DNA of 47,313 nucleotides from Actinoallomurus sp. (GTDB lineage: Bacteria; Actinomycetota; Actinomycetes; Streptosporangiales; Streptosporangiaceae), in assembly GCA_025964685.1 (NCBI GenBank), contig JAOPYG010000085.1, positions 1 through 47,313 of the forward strand. Reading direction: 5' to 3'. Position numbers and translations under genes: made by a program. The notes under the pieces are model-generated. The model had not been told where the DNA came from, made no database searches, and saw only the letters and a list, made by a program, of their open reading frames with translations. Shown one piece after another: positions 8,370-16,594 of the stretch. Position 1 is the first letter of the stretch, and every line of letters starts with the position of its first letter.

Positions 8370-9330
8370 CCCGGTCGCCGGCCAGGTCCGCGAGCGCCCG
8401 GTCGGCCTCGTCCAGCGCGTACGGCGTGACCGTCACCTTCAGGTTCAGCCGGTCGGCGAGCCGCAGGAACTCCTCACCGTCGGCCCGCGTGTTCGAGGTC
8501 ACGCTGCGAAGCTGCCGCTCCTGGAACAGATCCGCCTGGTAGTCGAGCGAGGGCACGTCGGTGAGATGGATGCCGGCGATTGCCACCGTGCCGCCGCGGT
8601 CGACGCGCCGGAGGGCGGCCGGCACCAGCTCTCCGGCGGGCGCGAAGATGATCGCCGAGTCGAGGGGCTCGGGGCTGGGGTCGAAGGAGTCCTGCGCCGA
8701 CGCCGCGCCCAGCTCCAGGGCGAGCTCGCGCGCCGCCTTCGCGCGGGTGAACACATGGACCTCGGCGCCCTCGGCCAGGGCGATCTGCGCGGCCAGGTGC
8801 GCTGATCCGCCGAACCCCCAGATGCCGAGCCGCCCGCCCGGCGGCAGCACGGCGCGCCGCAGCGCGCGGTAACCGATGATGCCCGCGCACAGCAGGGGCG
8901 CGACCTCGACGTCCGGCCGGTCGCCGGGGAGGGCGTAGACGTACGCCTCCGGCGCGACGGCGTACTCCGCGTAGCCGCCGTGGGCGTCCCAGCCGGTGTA
9001 GAGCGAGGAGGGGCAGAGGTTCTCCGCGCCGCGGCGGCAGTAGGCGCAAACACCGCAGGTGCCCCGCAGCCAGGCGACCCCGACCCGGTCACCGGCCGCG
9101 AACCGGTGGCCCTGCCGGACGACCTCGCCGACGATCTCGTGGCCGGGTGTCACATCGGGCAGGCGTGGTGGCAGGTCGCCCTCGGCCACGTGCAGGTCCG
9201 TACGGCAGACGCCGCAGGCGCGCACGCGGACCAGCAGCTCGTCGGGACCGGGTTCGGGCATGTCACGCGTGACGGCCGCGAGCGGCCCGGAGTCGATCGG
9301 GCCGGGCCGGTGAATTTCCCACGCCAGCAC
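8329..9330 (-). CDS. zinc-dependent alcohol dehydrogenase (AdhA-like, MDR superfamily)
   Basis: This 333-residue medium-chain dehydrogenase has catalytic-zinc ligands Cys42 (CGVCRTDLH), His64 (TPGHE) and Cys148 (LLCAGIIGY), and structural-zinc Cys92, 95, 98 and 106 in [15 protein letters not shown]. The Rossmann motif is WGFGGSAH (171-178), where a GxGxxG-like turn binds NAD(P). It should reversibly oxidise an alcohol in the cytoplasm. It looks like the actinobacterial AdhA group (recalled from M. tuberculosis AdhA), but the substrate is unknown. The ATG at 9330 fits the family N-terminus. It overlaps the convergent methyltransferase-like gene at its 3' end. Confidence 0.92.
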   Translation of the reverse strand: MLAWEIHRPGPIDSGPLAAVTRDMPEPGPDELLVRVRACGVCRTDLHVAEGDLPPRLPDVTPGHEIVGEVVRQGHRFAAGDRVGVAWLRGTCGVCAYCRRGAENLCPSSLYTGWDAHGGYAEYAVAPEAYVYALPGDRPDVEVAPLLCAGIIGYRALRRAVLPPGGRLGIWGFGGSAHLAAQIALAEGAEVHVFTRAKAARELALELGAASAQDSFDPSPEPLDSAIIFAPAGELVPAALRRVDRGGTVAIAGIHLTDVPSLDYQADLFQERQLRSVTSNTRADGEEFLRLADRLNLKVTVTPYALDEADRALADLAGDRVNGAAVLLPRESG

Positions 9331-9503
9331 GGCTCCAGCGTAGCCGCCGGCACTTTCCCAGGGCAGGCCTGGCGTGCGCCGTTCGCTACGAACCCGCCGT
9401 CATCATCGCCGCCATCAACGAGTGGCTGTGACCGTTATCCCGGTGCTTGCCGATCGGTGCTTACCCGGTGCCGTCAGCCCGCTCATGGTTCTTGACACCT
9501 CAT

Positions 9504-9539
9504 ACTCTTGTTGACATCAAGAGTTGTTGATAGAAAGAG
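9504..9539 (+). promoter_or_regulatory. repeated operator DNA in the MarR-SnoaL promoter
   Basis: ACTCTTG (9504-9510) and CAAGAGT (9518-9524) form a perfect 7-bp inverted repeat around TTGACAT. A 16-bp unit is also repeated in tandem: TTGTTGACATCAAGAG (9508-9523) and TTGTTGATAGAAAGAG (9524-9539), identical at 13 of 16 positions. TTGACA within the first unit and at 9492-9497 could serve as -35 boxes. The site ends 36 bp before the MarR start, as expected for autorepression. Confidence 0.6.
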
Positions 9540-9575
9540 TAGAGATGATCGCTCTTCCTGCATGGAGGGGCATCG

Positions 9576-10067
9576 ATGGCAGAGGGATCAGGTGTGGAAA
9601 CTCCCGAGGACAGGTTCTTCCGTGAGCTGGGCGGCGCCTACGCCGAGATACGTCAGGCGTTCGCGCAGCATGTGGGGATGAGCGCGCCCCGGCTTCAGGT
9701 GCTGATGCGGCTGTGGTGGAACGGGGAGACCAGCCACAGCGACCTGCGTCAAGCCTTGTCCCTCGACGGTGCGAGTGTCACCCGGCTGATCAAGGAGTTC
9801 GAGGCCGAGGGAATGGTCAGCCGCCGCCTCGATCCGGCCGACAACCGCTACACCCTGGCCCGCCTGACCCCCGCCGGTGAACGAGCGGCCGCCGACCTCG
9901 AGCGGTCTCACCAGGCCTACCAGGTGCGACTGCTCGACGGCGTCACCGCACAAGAGCAAGAGATCGTGCTGGGTGCCCTGCAGCGCCTGTGCACCAACGT
10001 GGCCCGCATCGAGCCCGATAGCCCGACAGCGGTCCGCCCCTACCGCTCAGACAGGAAGAGCAGATGA
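9576..10067 (+). CDS. MarR family transcriptional regulator
   Basis: This 163-residue winged-helix protein has dimerisation helices at about 12-35 and a DNA-binding core with PRLQVLMRLWWNGETSHSDLRQALSLDGASVTRLIKEFEAEG (about 37-80). The wing follows in RRLDPADNRYTLARLTPAG, then C-terminal helices. Its ATG has GGAGGGG five bases upstream. It probably represses its own operon through the repeats at 9504-9539. Its stop overlaps the start of the SnoaL-like gene (ATGA), so the two are translationally coupled. The ligand is unknown and may be the substrate or product of that partner. Confidence 0.92.
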   Translation: MAEGSGVETPEDRFFRELGGAYAEIRQAFAQHVGMSAPRLQVLMRLWWNGETSHSDLRQALSLDGASVTRLIKEFEAEGMVSRRLDPADNRYTLARLTPAGERAAADLERSHQAYQVRLLDGVTAQEQEIVLGALQRLCTNVARIEPDSPTAVRPYRSDRKSR

Positions 10068-10423
10068 CAAACGACGTGAAAGCCATCGGGCAGCGCATGT
10101 ACCAGGCATTTAACGCCCGCGACATCGTGGCCGCAGAGACGATCTTTTCTGCGGATTTCGTCAGCCATCCGCTGGGCACTACCGGCGTCGAAAGCATCAC
10201 CAAGGCCTGGACCGGGCTCCACACGATGTTCCCCGACGCCCAGGTGATCGTCGAGGACATGCTCATCGACGGGGATAGAGCCGCCGTCCGCACGACGTGG
10301 CACGGGATCCCCGCCGGGGCCGCCGAGCAGCCTCCCCCGACGATGATGGAGATCTTCCGGGTGCAAGACGGACGCATCGCCGAAGTGTGGGGCGTGTCCA
10401 CGCTGAACCGCCCCGACCGCTGA
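10064..10423 (+). CDS. SnoaL-like / ester cyclase family protein
   Basis: This 119-residue cone-shaped alpha+beta-barrel protein of the NTF2-like superfamily begins with the SnoaL-like helix (IGQRMYQAFNARDIVAAETIFSADFVSHP) and has the strand/helix pattern TGVESITKAWTGLHTMFPDAQVIVEDMLIDGDRAAVRTTWHG. It ends with MEIFRVQDGRIAEVWGVSTL. The closest characterised relatives are polyketide cyclases (SnoaL, AknH), but most copies outside polyketide clusters have no known reaction. No polyketide synthase is nearby. It is translationally coupled to the MarR gene by ATGA and probably works on, or responds to, the same small molecule. Confidence 0.88.
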   Translation: MTNDVKAIGQRMYQAFNARDIVAAETIFSADFVSHPLGTTGVESITKAWTGLHTMFPDAQVIVEDMLIDGDRAAVRTTWHGIPAGAAEQPPPTMMEIFRVQDGRIAEVWGVSTLNRPDR

Positions 10424-10486
10424 GCAATCCCCCGCGCTCTGTCCCGTCGCGCGAGCCACCGAGCAACACGGCGCCAGATCACCAGT

Positions 10487-10506
10487 GTTGATCTTCGATG
10501 ATCAAC
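10487..10506. terminator. hairpin between the SnoaL-like gene and the PP2C phosphatase gene
   Basis: GTTGATC and GATCAAC form a perfect 7-bp stem around TTCGAT, in the 97-bp gap between two convergent genes. It probably terminates both. Confidence 0.5.
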
Positions 10507-10520
10507 TTCTGAAACACGCC

Positions 10521-12773
10521 TTAGGACTTCAGCGGGATCTCGAACCAGACGGCCTTGCCGTCGTTGGTGGGCCGGGATCCCCAGCGTGCGGCGAGCTGGT
10601 CCACGAGGTAGAGGCCGCGGCCGCCCTCGTCGGTCTCCCCCGCGCTGCGGATGCGCGGCAGCCGCATGTCCTTGTCGAGCACCTCGACCCACACCGACCG
10701 CTCACCGCGGCGAAGCCGGAGCGTGAACTCCTTGTTCGGCGGCTCGCGCCGGGTGAGGTCGGGCAGCTCCTCCCAGGGATCGTCGAAGCCGAGCGGCCCG
10801 TCGAGGCTCAACGCGCCCTCCAGGACCAGCTCGCGGCGCGGGGCCGGCGTGTTGGCCGCGTGGAGCACGACGTTGGTGACGACCTCGGAGACGAGCAAGC
10901 AGGCGAGCTCGGCCTGCTCGTCGAGCATTGCCCAGCTCGCGAACGTCTCGGCGGCCATGCGCCGCGCCTCCGAGACCATGATCGGCTCGGCCTGGAAGGT
11001 GCGCTCCTCGACCTGCAGCCGGACCGGCGCGGTGCGGACGACCACGATCGCGACGTCGTCGTCGATGTCACCCGGGACGGCATCGAACGCGGCGTTCGCG
11101 ATCGCCTCGACGTCCTTGCGGTCGGCCTGGCGCACGGACTCGCGCAGCATCTCGCGGGCCTGCTCGCGGGTGTAGTGCTCGCCGTCGTCCTTAGGGCGGC
11201 GCTCGATCAGCCCGTCGGTGTAGAGCACGAGCGTGGTGCCCGGGGGCAGCTCACGCGTCTCCTCCTCGTAGAGGATGTCGCCGCCCACGCCGGGCTCGCG
11301 TACGCCCAGCATGGCGCCGGTGCCGACGGACTCCATGTCGATGACCTCGCCGTCGATCAGCAGCAGCGGAGGCTCGTGGCCTGCGTTGGCGAAGGACAGG
11401 GTGCGCGACCAGGCGTCGTACACGAAGTAGGTGCAGGAGACCAGCGGAGGACGCACCTCCAGCGCGTCGGCCCCCGTGTCGCGGCCCAGCTCGCGGTAGC
11501 GGCCGGGGCTGATCATCGTGCGGACCCATTCGTCCAGCTTCAACAGGATGTCGGCCGGCGGCTTGTCGTCCTGCGCGAAGGCGCGCAGCGCGGCGCGCAG
11601 CTGCCCCATCACGGCCGCGGCGCGGGGGCCGCGGCCCTCCACGTCGCCGATGACCAGGCCGACCCGGCCCGCGGACAGCGGGATGACGTCGTACCAGTCG
11701 CCACCGACCTGCGTCTGGATGCCCTGGCCGTGCGACTCGAGCGGCCTGGCCGGCTCGTAGCGCCAGGCGATGTCCAGCCCGTCGAGGTTCGGGGGCCGGT
11801 CGCCGGGCAGGAGGTTCATCTGGAACGCGAGGGCCGTCGCACGCTCCTCCTCGAAGAGCATGGCGTTGTCGATGGCGAGGGCGACCCTGCTGGCGATCGC
11901 GCCGATCAGGTCGCGGTCGAAGCCGTCGTAGTGCGGGTCGGGACGCCGGCTGATGCCGGACAGGGCGAGGCTCATCACGCCGAGCACCTCACCGCGGGCC
12001 AGCAGCGGGGCGGCGATCACCGAGGTGATGCCGAGATCGTCGCCGAGCTGCTTGCTGGCGGCGTTCGGCGCCGTCATCCGGTCGGCCACGACGTCCTCGA
12101 TCACGACGGCGTCGCGGCGGGCCAGGGCCTTGGCGGACGGGTGGCCGGGAGGGTAGGCGACCGTCTCGCCGACGTCGGCCCACGTGGCCGCCGGCGGCAC
12201 CCAGTCGTTGCCGTGCCGGGAGACCCGGCGCACGAGCTTGTCGCCGCTGAACAGGTCGATGAAGCAGTGGTCGGCGAACTGCGGCACGAGCGTGTCGGCC
12301 ACCCTGCGCAGCGTCTGCTGAAGCTCCAGTGACGCCGCCAGCCGCTCGCCGATGCGCTCCAGGAGGCCGTAGCGGTCCTGGTCACGCTGGTTGCTGCGGA
12401 GCGCCTCACGGGCGAAGATCACGGTGCCTTCGACCGCTCCGGACGGATGCCGCAGCGGCACGGCGTACGCGCGGGTGTAGACGGTGCTGCCGTCGGCGCG
12501 GAGGTTGCAGAACGTGCCTTCCCACACCGCGCCCTTCAGGACGTGGCGGGCAAGCTCCTTGGCCTGGTCGTGGTCCTCTTCGGCGATGCCGAGGGACAGG
12601 ATCGACCGGCCGATGTACTCCGAGCCGCCGAAGCCGAGAAGCTGTTCGGTGAAGGCGTTGCAGTAGATGACGTTGCTGTAGCGGTCGCAGACGATGACCG
12701 CCATCTCCGCCTGGTTGAGCACGGTCTCGGCCGGCAGCAGCGGGTCCGCGGGCGGTTCGCCCCAGCGCTTCAT
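10521..12773 (-). CDS. PAS-GAF-PP2C phosphatase with C-terminal HATPase domain (RsbU/RsbW-like)
   Basis: This 750-residue cytosolic signalling protein has four domains. A PAS domain (about 15-120) contains VIYCNAFTEQLLGFGG, and a GAF domain (about 135-305) contains RIGERLAASLELQQTLRRVAD. A PP2C/SpoIIE phosphatase (about 330-580) has metal-binding acidic motifs GGDWYDVI, GDVEGRG, YTDGLIERR and DDDVAIVVV. A GHKL ATPase (about 590-748) has LVSEVVTNVVLHA and EGGRGLYLVDQLAARWG. Family knowledge: the phosphatase dephosphorylates an anti-sigma-factor antagonist and the HATPase part resembles an anti-sigma kinase, so one chain carries both activities of a partner switch. No antagonist or sigma-factor gene is in the window. 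The ATG start gives a complete PAS domain. It lies 96 bp downstream of ideR on the same strand. Confidence 0.93.
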   Translation of the reverse strand: MKRWGEPPADPLLPAETVLNQAEMAVIVCDRYSNVIYCNAFTEQLLGFGGSEYIGRSILSLGIAEEDHDQAKELARHVLKGAVWEGTFCNLRADGSTVYTRAYAVPLRHPSGAVEGTVIFAREALRSNQRDQDRYGLLERIGERLAASLELQQTLRRVADTLVPQFADHCFIDLFSGDKLVRRVSRHGNDWVPPAATWADVGETVAYPPGHPSAKALARRDAVVIEDVVADRMTAPNAASKQLGDDLGITSVIAAPLLARGEVLGVMSLALSGISRRPDPHYDGFDRDLIGAIASRVALAIDNAMLFEEERATALAFQMNLLPGDRPPNLDGLDIAWRYEPARPLESHGQGIQTQVGGDWYDVIPLSAGRVGLVIGDVEGRGPRAAAVMGQLRAALRAFAQDDKPPADILLKLDEWVRTMISPGRYRELGRDTGADALEVRPPLVSCTYFVYDAWSRTLSFANAGHEPPLLLIDGEVIDMESVGTGAMLGVREPGVGGDILYEEETRELPPGTTLVLYTDGLIERRPKDDGEHYTREQAREMLRESVRQADRKDVEAIANAAFDAVPGDIDDDVAIVVVRTAPVRLQVEERTFQAEPIMVSEARRMAAETFASWAMLDEQAELACLLVSEVVTNVVLHAANTPAPRRELVLEGALSLDGPLGFDDPWEELPDLTRREPPNKEFTLRLRRGERSVWVEVLDKDMRLPRIRSAGETDEGGRGLYLVDQLAARWGSRPTNDGKAVWFEIPLKS

Positions 12774-12869
12774 ACGCCCGCCACCTCGCCACCCCTTACT
12801 GGGCCCCCCATGCCGTTCCCTGCTCTATTGAACGACGAACCACGGCCCCGGATACGTGGAATGGGCAAC

Positions 12870-13574
12870 TCAGCGCTTGGAGACGAAGACGTGGGAGGCG
12901 ATGCGACTGGGAATCTCGGTCGGGGGACTGTCGGCTTCATCGTCACCAGTCACCCTGACCCCGTCGTCGCCTGCGGCAAGCGTCACCTCACGTCCCGGTT
13001 GTATACCAACCTGCTTGAGTCTAAGCATCAGTGCCGTATCGCTCTGCACCTGTTCGCTGATCCGCCGGACGACCACGGGGGTGCCCCCGGCCGTCGCGAC
13101 GTCGGTCATCAGCGCGAGCGGCTCGCCCTGCGAGGCCGCGGGGACGTCCGCGCCCAGCTCGGCGAGGCCAGGGATCGGGTTGCCGTGCGGGCACGTCGAC
13201 GGGTCTCCGAGCAGCAGGACGAGCCGGCGCTCGACCTCCTCGGACATCACGTGCTCCCAGCGGCAGGCCTCGACGTGGACCTCTTCCCAGGGGAGGCCGA
13301 TGACGTTGACGAGAAGGCACTCGGCCAGCCTGTGCTTGCGCATCACCCGGACCGCAAGGGATCGGCCGGTATCGGTCAGATCGAGATGCCGATCGCCCTC
13401 GACTCTCACCAGACCGTCGCGCTCCATGCGCGCCACCGTCTGGCTCACCGTCGGGCCGCTCTGCGACAACCGCTCGGCGATTCGGGCACGAAGCGGCACA
13501 ATGCCCTCTTCTTCGAGCTCGAAGATCGTCCGGAGATACATCTCCGTGGTGTCGATCAAGCCGTGTGCGGTCAA
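12870..13574 (-). CDS. ideR: iron-dependent repressor IdeR/DtxR family
   Basis: This 234-residue DtxR-type regulator closely follows mycobacterial IdeR. The helix-turn-helix has [27 protein letters not shown] (about 25-50). Metal ligands are visible in TTEMYLRT (Met), MRKHRLAE (His), [10 protein letters not shown] (His, Cys, Glu and His) and nearby. A C-terminal SH3-like domain follows (about 145-225). With Fe2+ it should bind iron boxes and repress siderophore and uptake genes. I chose the TTG at 13574 because CTGGAGG stands just upstream (AAACC spacer) and conservation begins at [12 protein letters not shown]. The longer open frame up to 13847 has no family character and overlaps the divergent udgX gene. 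Confidence 0.92.
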   Translation of the reverse strand: MTAHGLIDTTEMYLRTIFELEEEGIVPLRARIAERLSQSGPTVSQTVARMERDGLVRVEGDRHLDLTDTGRSLAVRVMRKHRLAECLLVNVIGLPWEEVHVEACRWEHVMSEEVERRLVLLLGDPSTCPHGNPIPGLAELGADVPAASQGEPLALMTDVATAGGTPVVVRRISEQVQSDTALMLRLKQVGIQPGREVTLAAGDDGVRVTGDDEADSPPTEIPSRIASHVFVSKR

Positions 13575-13613
13575 GGTTTCCTCCAGTTCGCTCCCGATGC
13601 TACGACCGAACGC

Positions 13614-13629
13614 GACTCCGCGGGGAGTC
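13614..13629. promoter_or_regulatory. inverted repeat between ideR and udgX
   Basis: GACTCC and GGAGTC form a perfect 6-bp inverted repeat with a GCGG spacer, 40 bp upstream of the ideR start. It could be an operator for either divergent gene. It does not match the A/T-rich iron-box consensus. Confidence 0.3.
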
Positions 13630-13737
13630 CGCGTCGGCAAGAGCGATCCTTGTCTGTTCATATACCTGAACGTGATGCTGCCATGTGGTCTTCCCGCCGG
13701 CCCGAGAACCCTTCTTGACGGTAGGTTGGGCGGCGCC

Positions 13738-14385
13738 ATGCCACGTTTCGAAGGAGCGGGCCGGTGGGTCCCGCCCGGAGCCGGACTCGACGGACTACGC
13801 CATGCCGCCGAGGGCTGCCAGGGCTGTGACCTCCACGCCGACGCCACACAGACCGTCTTCAGTTCCGGTTCCGCGTCCGCGCGCGTCGTCCTGATCGGCG
13901 AGCAGCCGGGCGATCAGGAGGACCGCCAGGGCGCGCCGTTCGTCGGCCCGGCCGGAAAACTTCTCGACAAGGCGCTCGTCGAGGCCGGCATCGACCGCGC
14001 GGACGCTTATGTCACCAATGCGGTCAAGCATTTCCGGTTCACGCAGGACGGTCCGGGCAAGCGCCGCATCCACCAGACGCCGGACGCGGCCCAGATGACG
14101 GCCTGCCGCCCCTGGCTGGCCGCGGAGTTGCACATCATCGACCCCGAGGTGATCGTCCTGCTCGGCGCGACGGCGGCCAAGGCGCTGCTCGGCCCGTCGT
14201 TCCGGGTGACGCGGCAGCGCGGGCAGCTGATCCCCCGCCCGCCCATCGACGACGAGACCGCCCGGCAGAACGCCTGTTACGTGGCGACCGTGCACCCGTC
14301 GGCCGTGCTGCGCGCCGACGACCGCGACGCCGCGTACGCCGGGCTGGTCTCCGACCTCAAGGTCGCCGCCGAGGTCCTCGCCTGA
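13738..14385 (+). CDS. udgX: UdgX family uracil-DNA binding protein / uracil-DNA glycosylase
   Basis: This 215-residue family 4-like UDG has motif [10 protein letters not shown] (54-62), four Fe-S cluster cysteines (Cys27, 30, 123, 180) and motif B VHPSAVLR (185-192). The UdgX-specific insertion KRRIHQ is present, with His112 aligned to the residue that in Mycobacterium smegmatis UdgX (His109) becomes covalently joined to the excised uracil site. It should bind uracil-containing DNA extremely tightly rather than turn over. Its ATG lies 10 nt after TAGGTT, with no ribosome-binding site. It is divergent from ideR, and the MFS gene converges 3 bp after its stop. No repair partner is adjacent. 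Confidence 0.93.
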   Translation: MPRFEGAGRWVPPGAGLDGLRHAAEGCQGCDLHADATQTVFSSGSASARVVLIGEQPGDQEDRQGAPFVGPAGKLLDKALVEAGIDRADAYVTNAVKHFRFTQDGPGKRRIHQTPDAAQMTACRPWLAAELHIIDPEVIVLLGATAAKALLGPSFRVTRQRGQLIPRPPIDDETARQNACYVATVHPSAVLRADDRDAAYAGLVSDLKVAAEVLA

Positions 14386-14388
14386 TCC

Positions 14389-15768
14389 TCACGGATCCGG
14401 CCGTTCCTCCACCGGGCCGCGCGTCGCGGCGGTGTAACGGCGGAAGGACGGCACCGCGAGCCCGAAGAGGATGACCAGGACCGTGCAGGCCAGGCCGCCG
14501 CCCGTCCATGCGGCCGTCGTGCCGACCACCGAGGCGGTGACCCCGGCACGCAGGTCACCCAGCCGCGGGCCGCCCGCGACGACGACGGTGAAGACCCCCT
14601 GGAGCCGGCCACGCATCTCGTCCGGCGCGTACGTCTGCAGGATCGTCTGGCGGAACACCGAGGAGACCAGGTCGGCCGCGCCGCCCACGGCCAGCAGCAG
14701 CACCGCGAGCCACAGCGAGCCCGCCAACCCCGAGGCGGCCACGGCCAGGCCCCACACCGCGATGACGGTGATGAGGGCGAGGCCCTGCCGCTGGATGCGC
14801 CCGATCCAGCCGGACAGCAGGCCGCCGACCATGCTGCCGATGGCGATCGCCGCCACGAGCCAGCCGACCGCCTCCTCACCCCCGAAACGGGTCACGGCGA
14901 CCTCGGGGAACAACGCGCGGGGCATCGCGACGCCCATCGCGATGATGTCGATGACGAAGGACATCATCAGCACCGGCCGCGTGAGCAGGAAGCGCAGGCC
15001 CTCCGTGACCGAGCGCAGCCCGGGCCGCCGGATCTCCCCGCCGATCGGCGGCAGGGCCGGGAGCCGCACGGAGGCGTACAGCCCGACCGTGAACAGGACG
15101 GCGTCGATGCCGTACGCGACGGCGTACCCGCCATGCCCGACCACCACGCCCGCCAGGAGCGGTCCGATGAACGTCGCCATCTGGGAGGCGGTGAAGTTGA
15201 GCGTGTTGGCCGCGGGCACCAGCACGACGGGGACCAGCCGCGGGACCACCGCGCCGCGCGTGGGCGAGCTGACCGCGAACCCGATCGCCTGGATCACGAC
15301 GAGCCCGATGATGAGCGAGACGCTGTCGACATGCAGGAGCGCCTGCGCGAGCAGGCCGAGCGTGGCCACCCACGTCACCACTGAGGCGATGATCAGGAGC
15401 CGGCGGCGGTCCATCATGTCGGCCACCGCTCCGCCCCACAGGCCGAACACGATCAGCGGCACCAGGTTCGCCGGGCCGAGCAGTCCGACCCACAGCGAGG
15501 ACTTGGTGAGCTCGTACACCTGCACCGAGATCGCGACGGAGGTCAGCTGGAAACCGGTGAAGGACACCGCCTGGCCGATCCAGAGACGGCGGTAGGCCGG
15601 ATGCTGCAGCGGCCGCGTGTCGATCGCGGCGCGTCGCACGAGCCCTCCGGCGCGCCCCGACCATGAGCGGCGTTCGGCCTTCGGCGCGCCGGCGTCGGGG
15701 GAGAAGGAGGAGGAGGCGGCGTCGTCTGTCAGAGGTTCAGTGGAGGATGAGTCGGGGTCGGGGCTCAC
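14389..15768 (-). CDS. MFS transporter (enterobactin-exporter EntS-like)
   Basis: This is a protein of about 459 residues with 12 predicted helices. It starts with a cytoplasmic Ser/Asp/Pro-rich tail (about 1-45), then the MFS_3-type core beginning HPAYRRLWIGQAVSFTGFQLTSVAISVQVYE and the loop motif WGGAVADMMDRRRLL. The second half includes SVFRQTILQTYAPDEMRGRLQGVF. EntS-like exporters of this group move siderophores or drugs with proton antiport. The GTG at 15768 overlaps the pdxH stop (GTGA) with GGAGAG upstream, so translation is probably coupled; the ATG at 15792 inside pdxH is the alternative. The substrate is unknown; the nearby ideR makes a siderophore possible but unproven. Confidence 0.88.
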   Translation of the reverse strand: MSPDPDSSSTEPLTDDAASSSFSPDAGAPKAERRSWSGRAGGLVRRAAIDTRPLQHPAYRRLWIGQAVSFTGFQLTSVAISVQVYELTKSSLWVGLLGPANLVPLIVFGLWGGAVADMMDRRRLLIIASVVTWVATLGLLAQALLHVDSVSLIIGLVVIQAIGFAVSSPTRGAVVPRLVPVVLVPAANTLNFTASQMATFIGPLLAGVVVGHGGYAVAYGIDAVLFTVGLYASVRLPALPPIGGEIRRPGLRSVTEGLRFLLTRPVLMMSFVIDIIAMGVAMPRALFPEVAVTRFGGEEAVGWLVAAIAIGSMVGGLLSGWIGRIQRQGLALITVIAVWGLAVAASGLAGSLWLAVLLLAVGGAADLVSSVFRQTILQTYAPDEMRGRLQGVFTVVVAGGPRLGDLRAGVTASVVGTTAAWTGGGLACTVLVILFGLAVPSFRRYTAATRGPVEERPDP

Positions 15769-16418
15769 GGGCTCAGTCTCTCCACCACCCATTTGTCTGT
15801 TTCGTCCGAATGTGGACGACGGTATCGCAGGCGATCGTGCATGCGGTTGGGCCGTCCCTGCCAGAACTCCACGGTCACCGGCACGACGCGGTAGCCGCCC
15901 CAGAAGTCTGGCATCGGCACCTCGCCGGGCCAGCGCCGGGCCAGCTCGGCGTACCGGCCCTCCAGCTCGTCGCGCGTGACCACGGCCGACTGGTGCTCGC
16001 TCGCCCACGCCCCGAGCCGCGAACCGTGCGGCCGGGTACGGAAGTACGCCGCCGACTCCTCGTGGGACAGCCGCTCGGCGGTCCCCTCGATGATCACCTG
16101 CCGGTGCACGGGGTGCCAGGGGAACAGCAGGGACACACGGGGGTTGGCCGCGATGGCCTGGCCCTTGCGCGATCCGTGATTCGTGAAGAATCGAAAATCT
16201 TCTGGGCCGTACCCCTTGAGCAGCACCGTGCGGGTGCCGGGGGTACCGTCGGCGGCGACCGTGGCCAGGATCATGGCGTTGGGCTCGGGCAACGCGGCCG
16301 CCACCGCGTCGGCGAACCAGATGTCGAACTGGCTCAGCGGGTCGGCGGCGAGGTCGCGCTCGTCCAGCCGGGCGTCCACGTAGGACCTCCGGAGGCCGGC
16401 GGGGTCGATTCGCTCCAC
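15765..16418 (-). CDS. pdxH: pyridoxamine 5'-phosphate oxidase
   Basis: This 217-residue FMN-dependent oxidase converts pyridoxamine- or pyridoxine-5'-phosphate to PLP in vitamin B6 salvage. Visible motifs are the FMN/PLP-binding segments RTVLLKGYGPEDFRFFTNHGS, KGQAIAANPRVSLLFPWHPVHRQV and EG. The C-terminal signature PMPDFWGGYRVVPVTVEFW is followed by QGRPNRMHDRLRYRR. Length and N-terminal YVDARLDERDLAADPLSQF fit PdxH well. The GTG at 16418 is the start. The MFS gene overlaps its stop by 4 bp. It faces citA across 176 bp of promoter DNA. The product PLP is the cofactor of SerC encoded nearby, but any coordination is inference. Confidence 0.95.
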   Translation of the reverse strand: MERIDPAGLRRSYVDARLDERDLAADPLSQFDIWFADAVAAALPEPNAMILATVAADGTPGTRTVLLKGYGPEDFRFFTNHGSRKGQAIAANPRVSLLFPWHPVHRQVIIEGTAERLSHEESAAYFRTRPHGSRLGAWASEHQSAVVTRDELEGRYAELARRWPGEVPMPDFWGGYRVVPVTVEFWQGRPNRMHDRLRYRRPHSDETDKWVVERLSP

Positions 16419-16594
16419 GACAGGACATCATCTCGCGTCCCCCGGGGACGGAGACGGCAGGGTTCCCGCATAGAGTTGCTGGAAACGAAAAAATTGCGCA
16501 TATCACACCCCCCGGGGTACAGAGCTGCGTGCAAGTAGCGGTTCAATTATCAGTCGGGTCTGTACACCACAGGGGACGAAAGGCAGGACAGAAC

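Noticed and set aside
13575-13847. N-terminal extension of IdeR (to 13847)
   Set aside because: The extra 91 codons lack family similarity and overlap the divergent udgX gene. The TTG at 13574 has a perfect ribosome-binding site.
15769-16506. Long N-terminal extension of the MFS gene frame (705-codon frame)
   Set aside because: The upstream part lies inside pdxH, which is certain in another frame. The GTG overlapping the pdxH stop explains the start.
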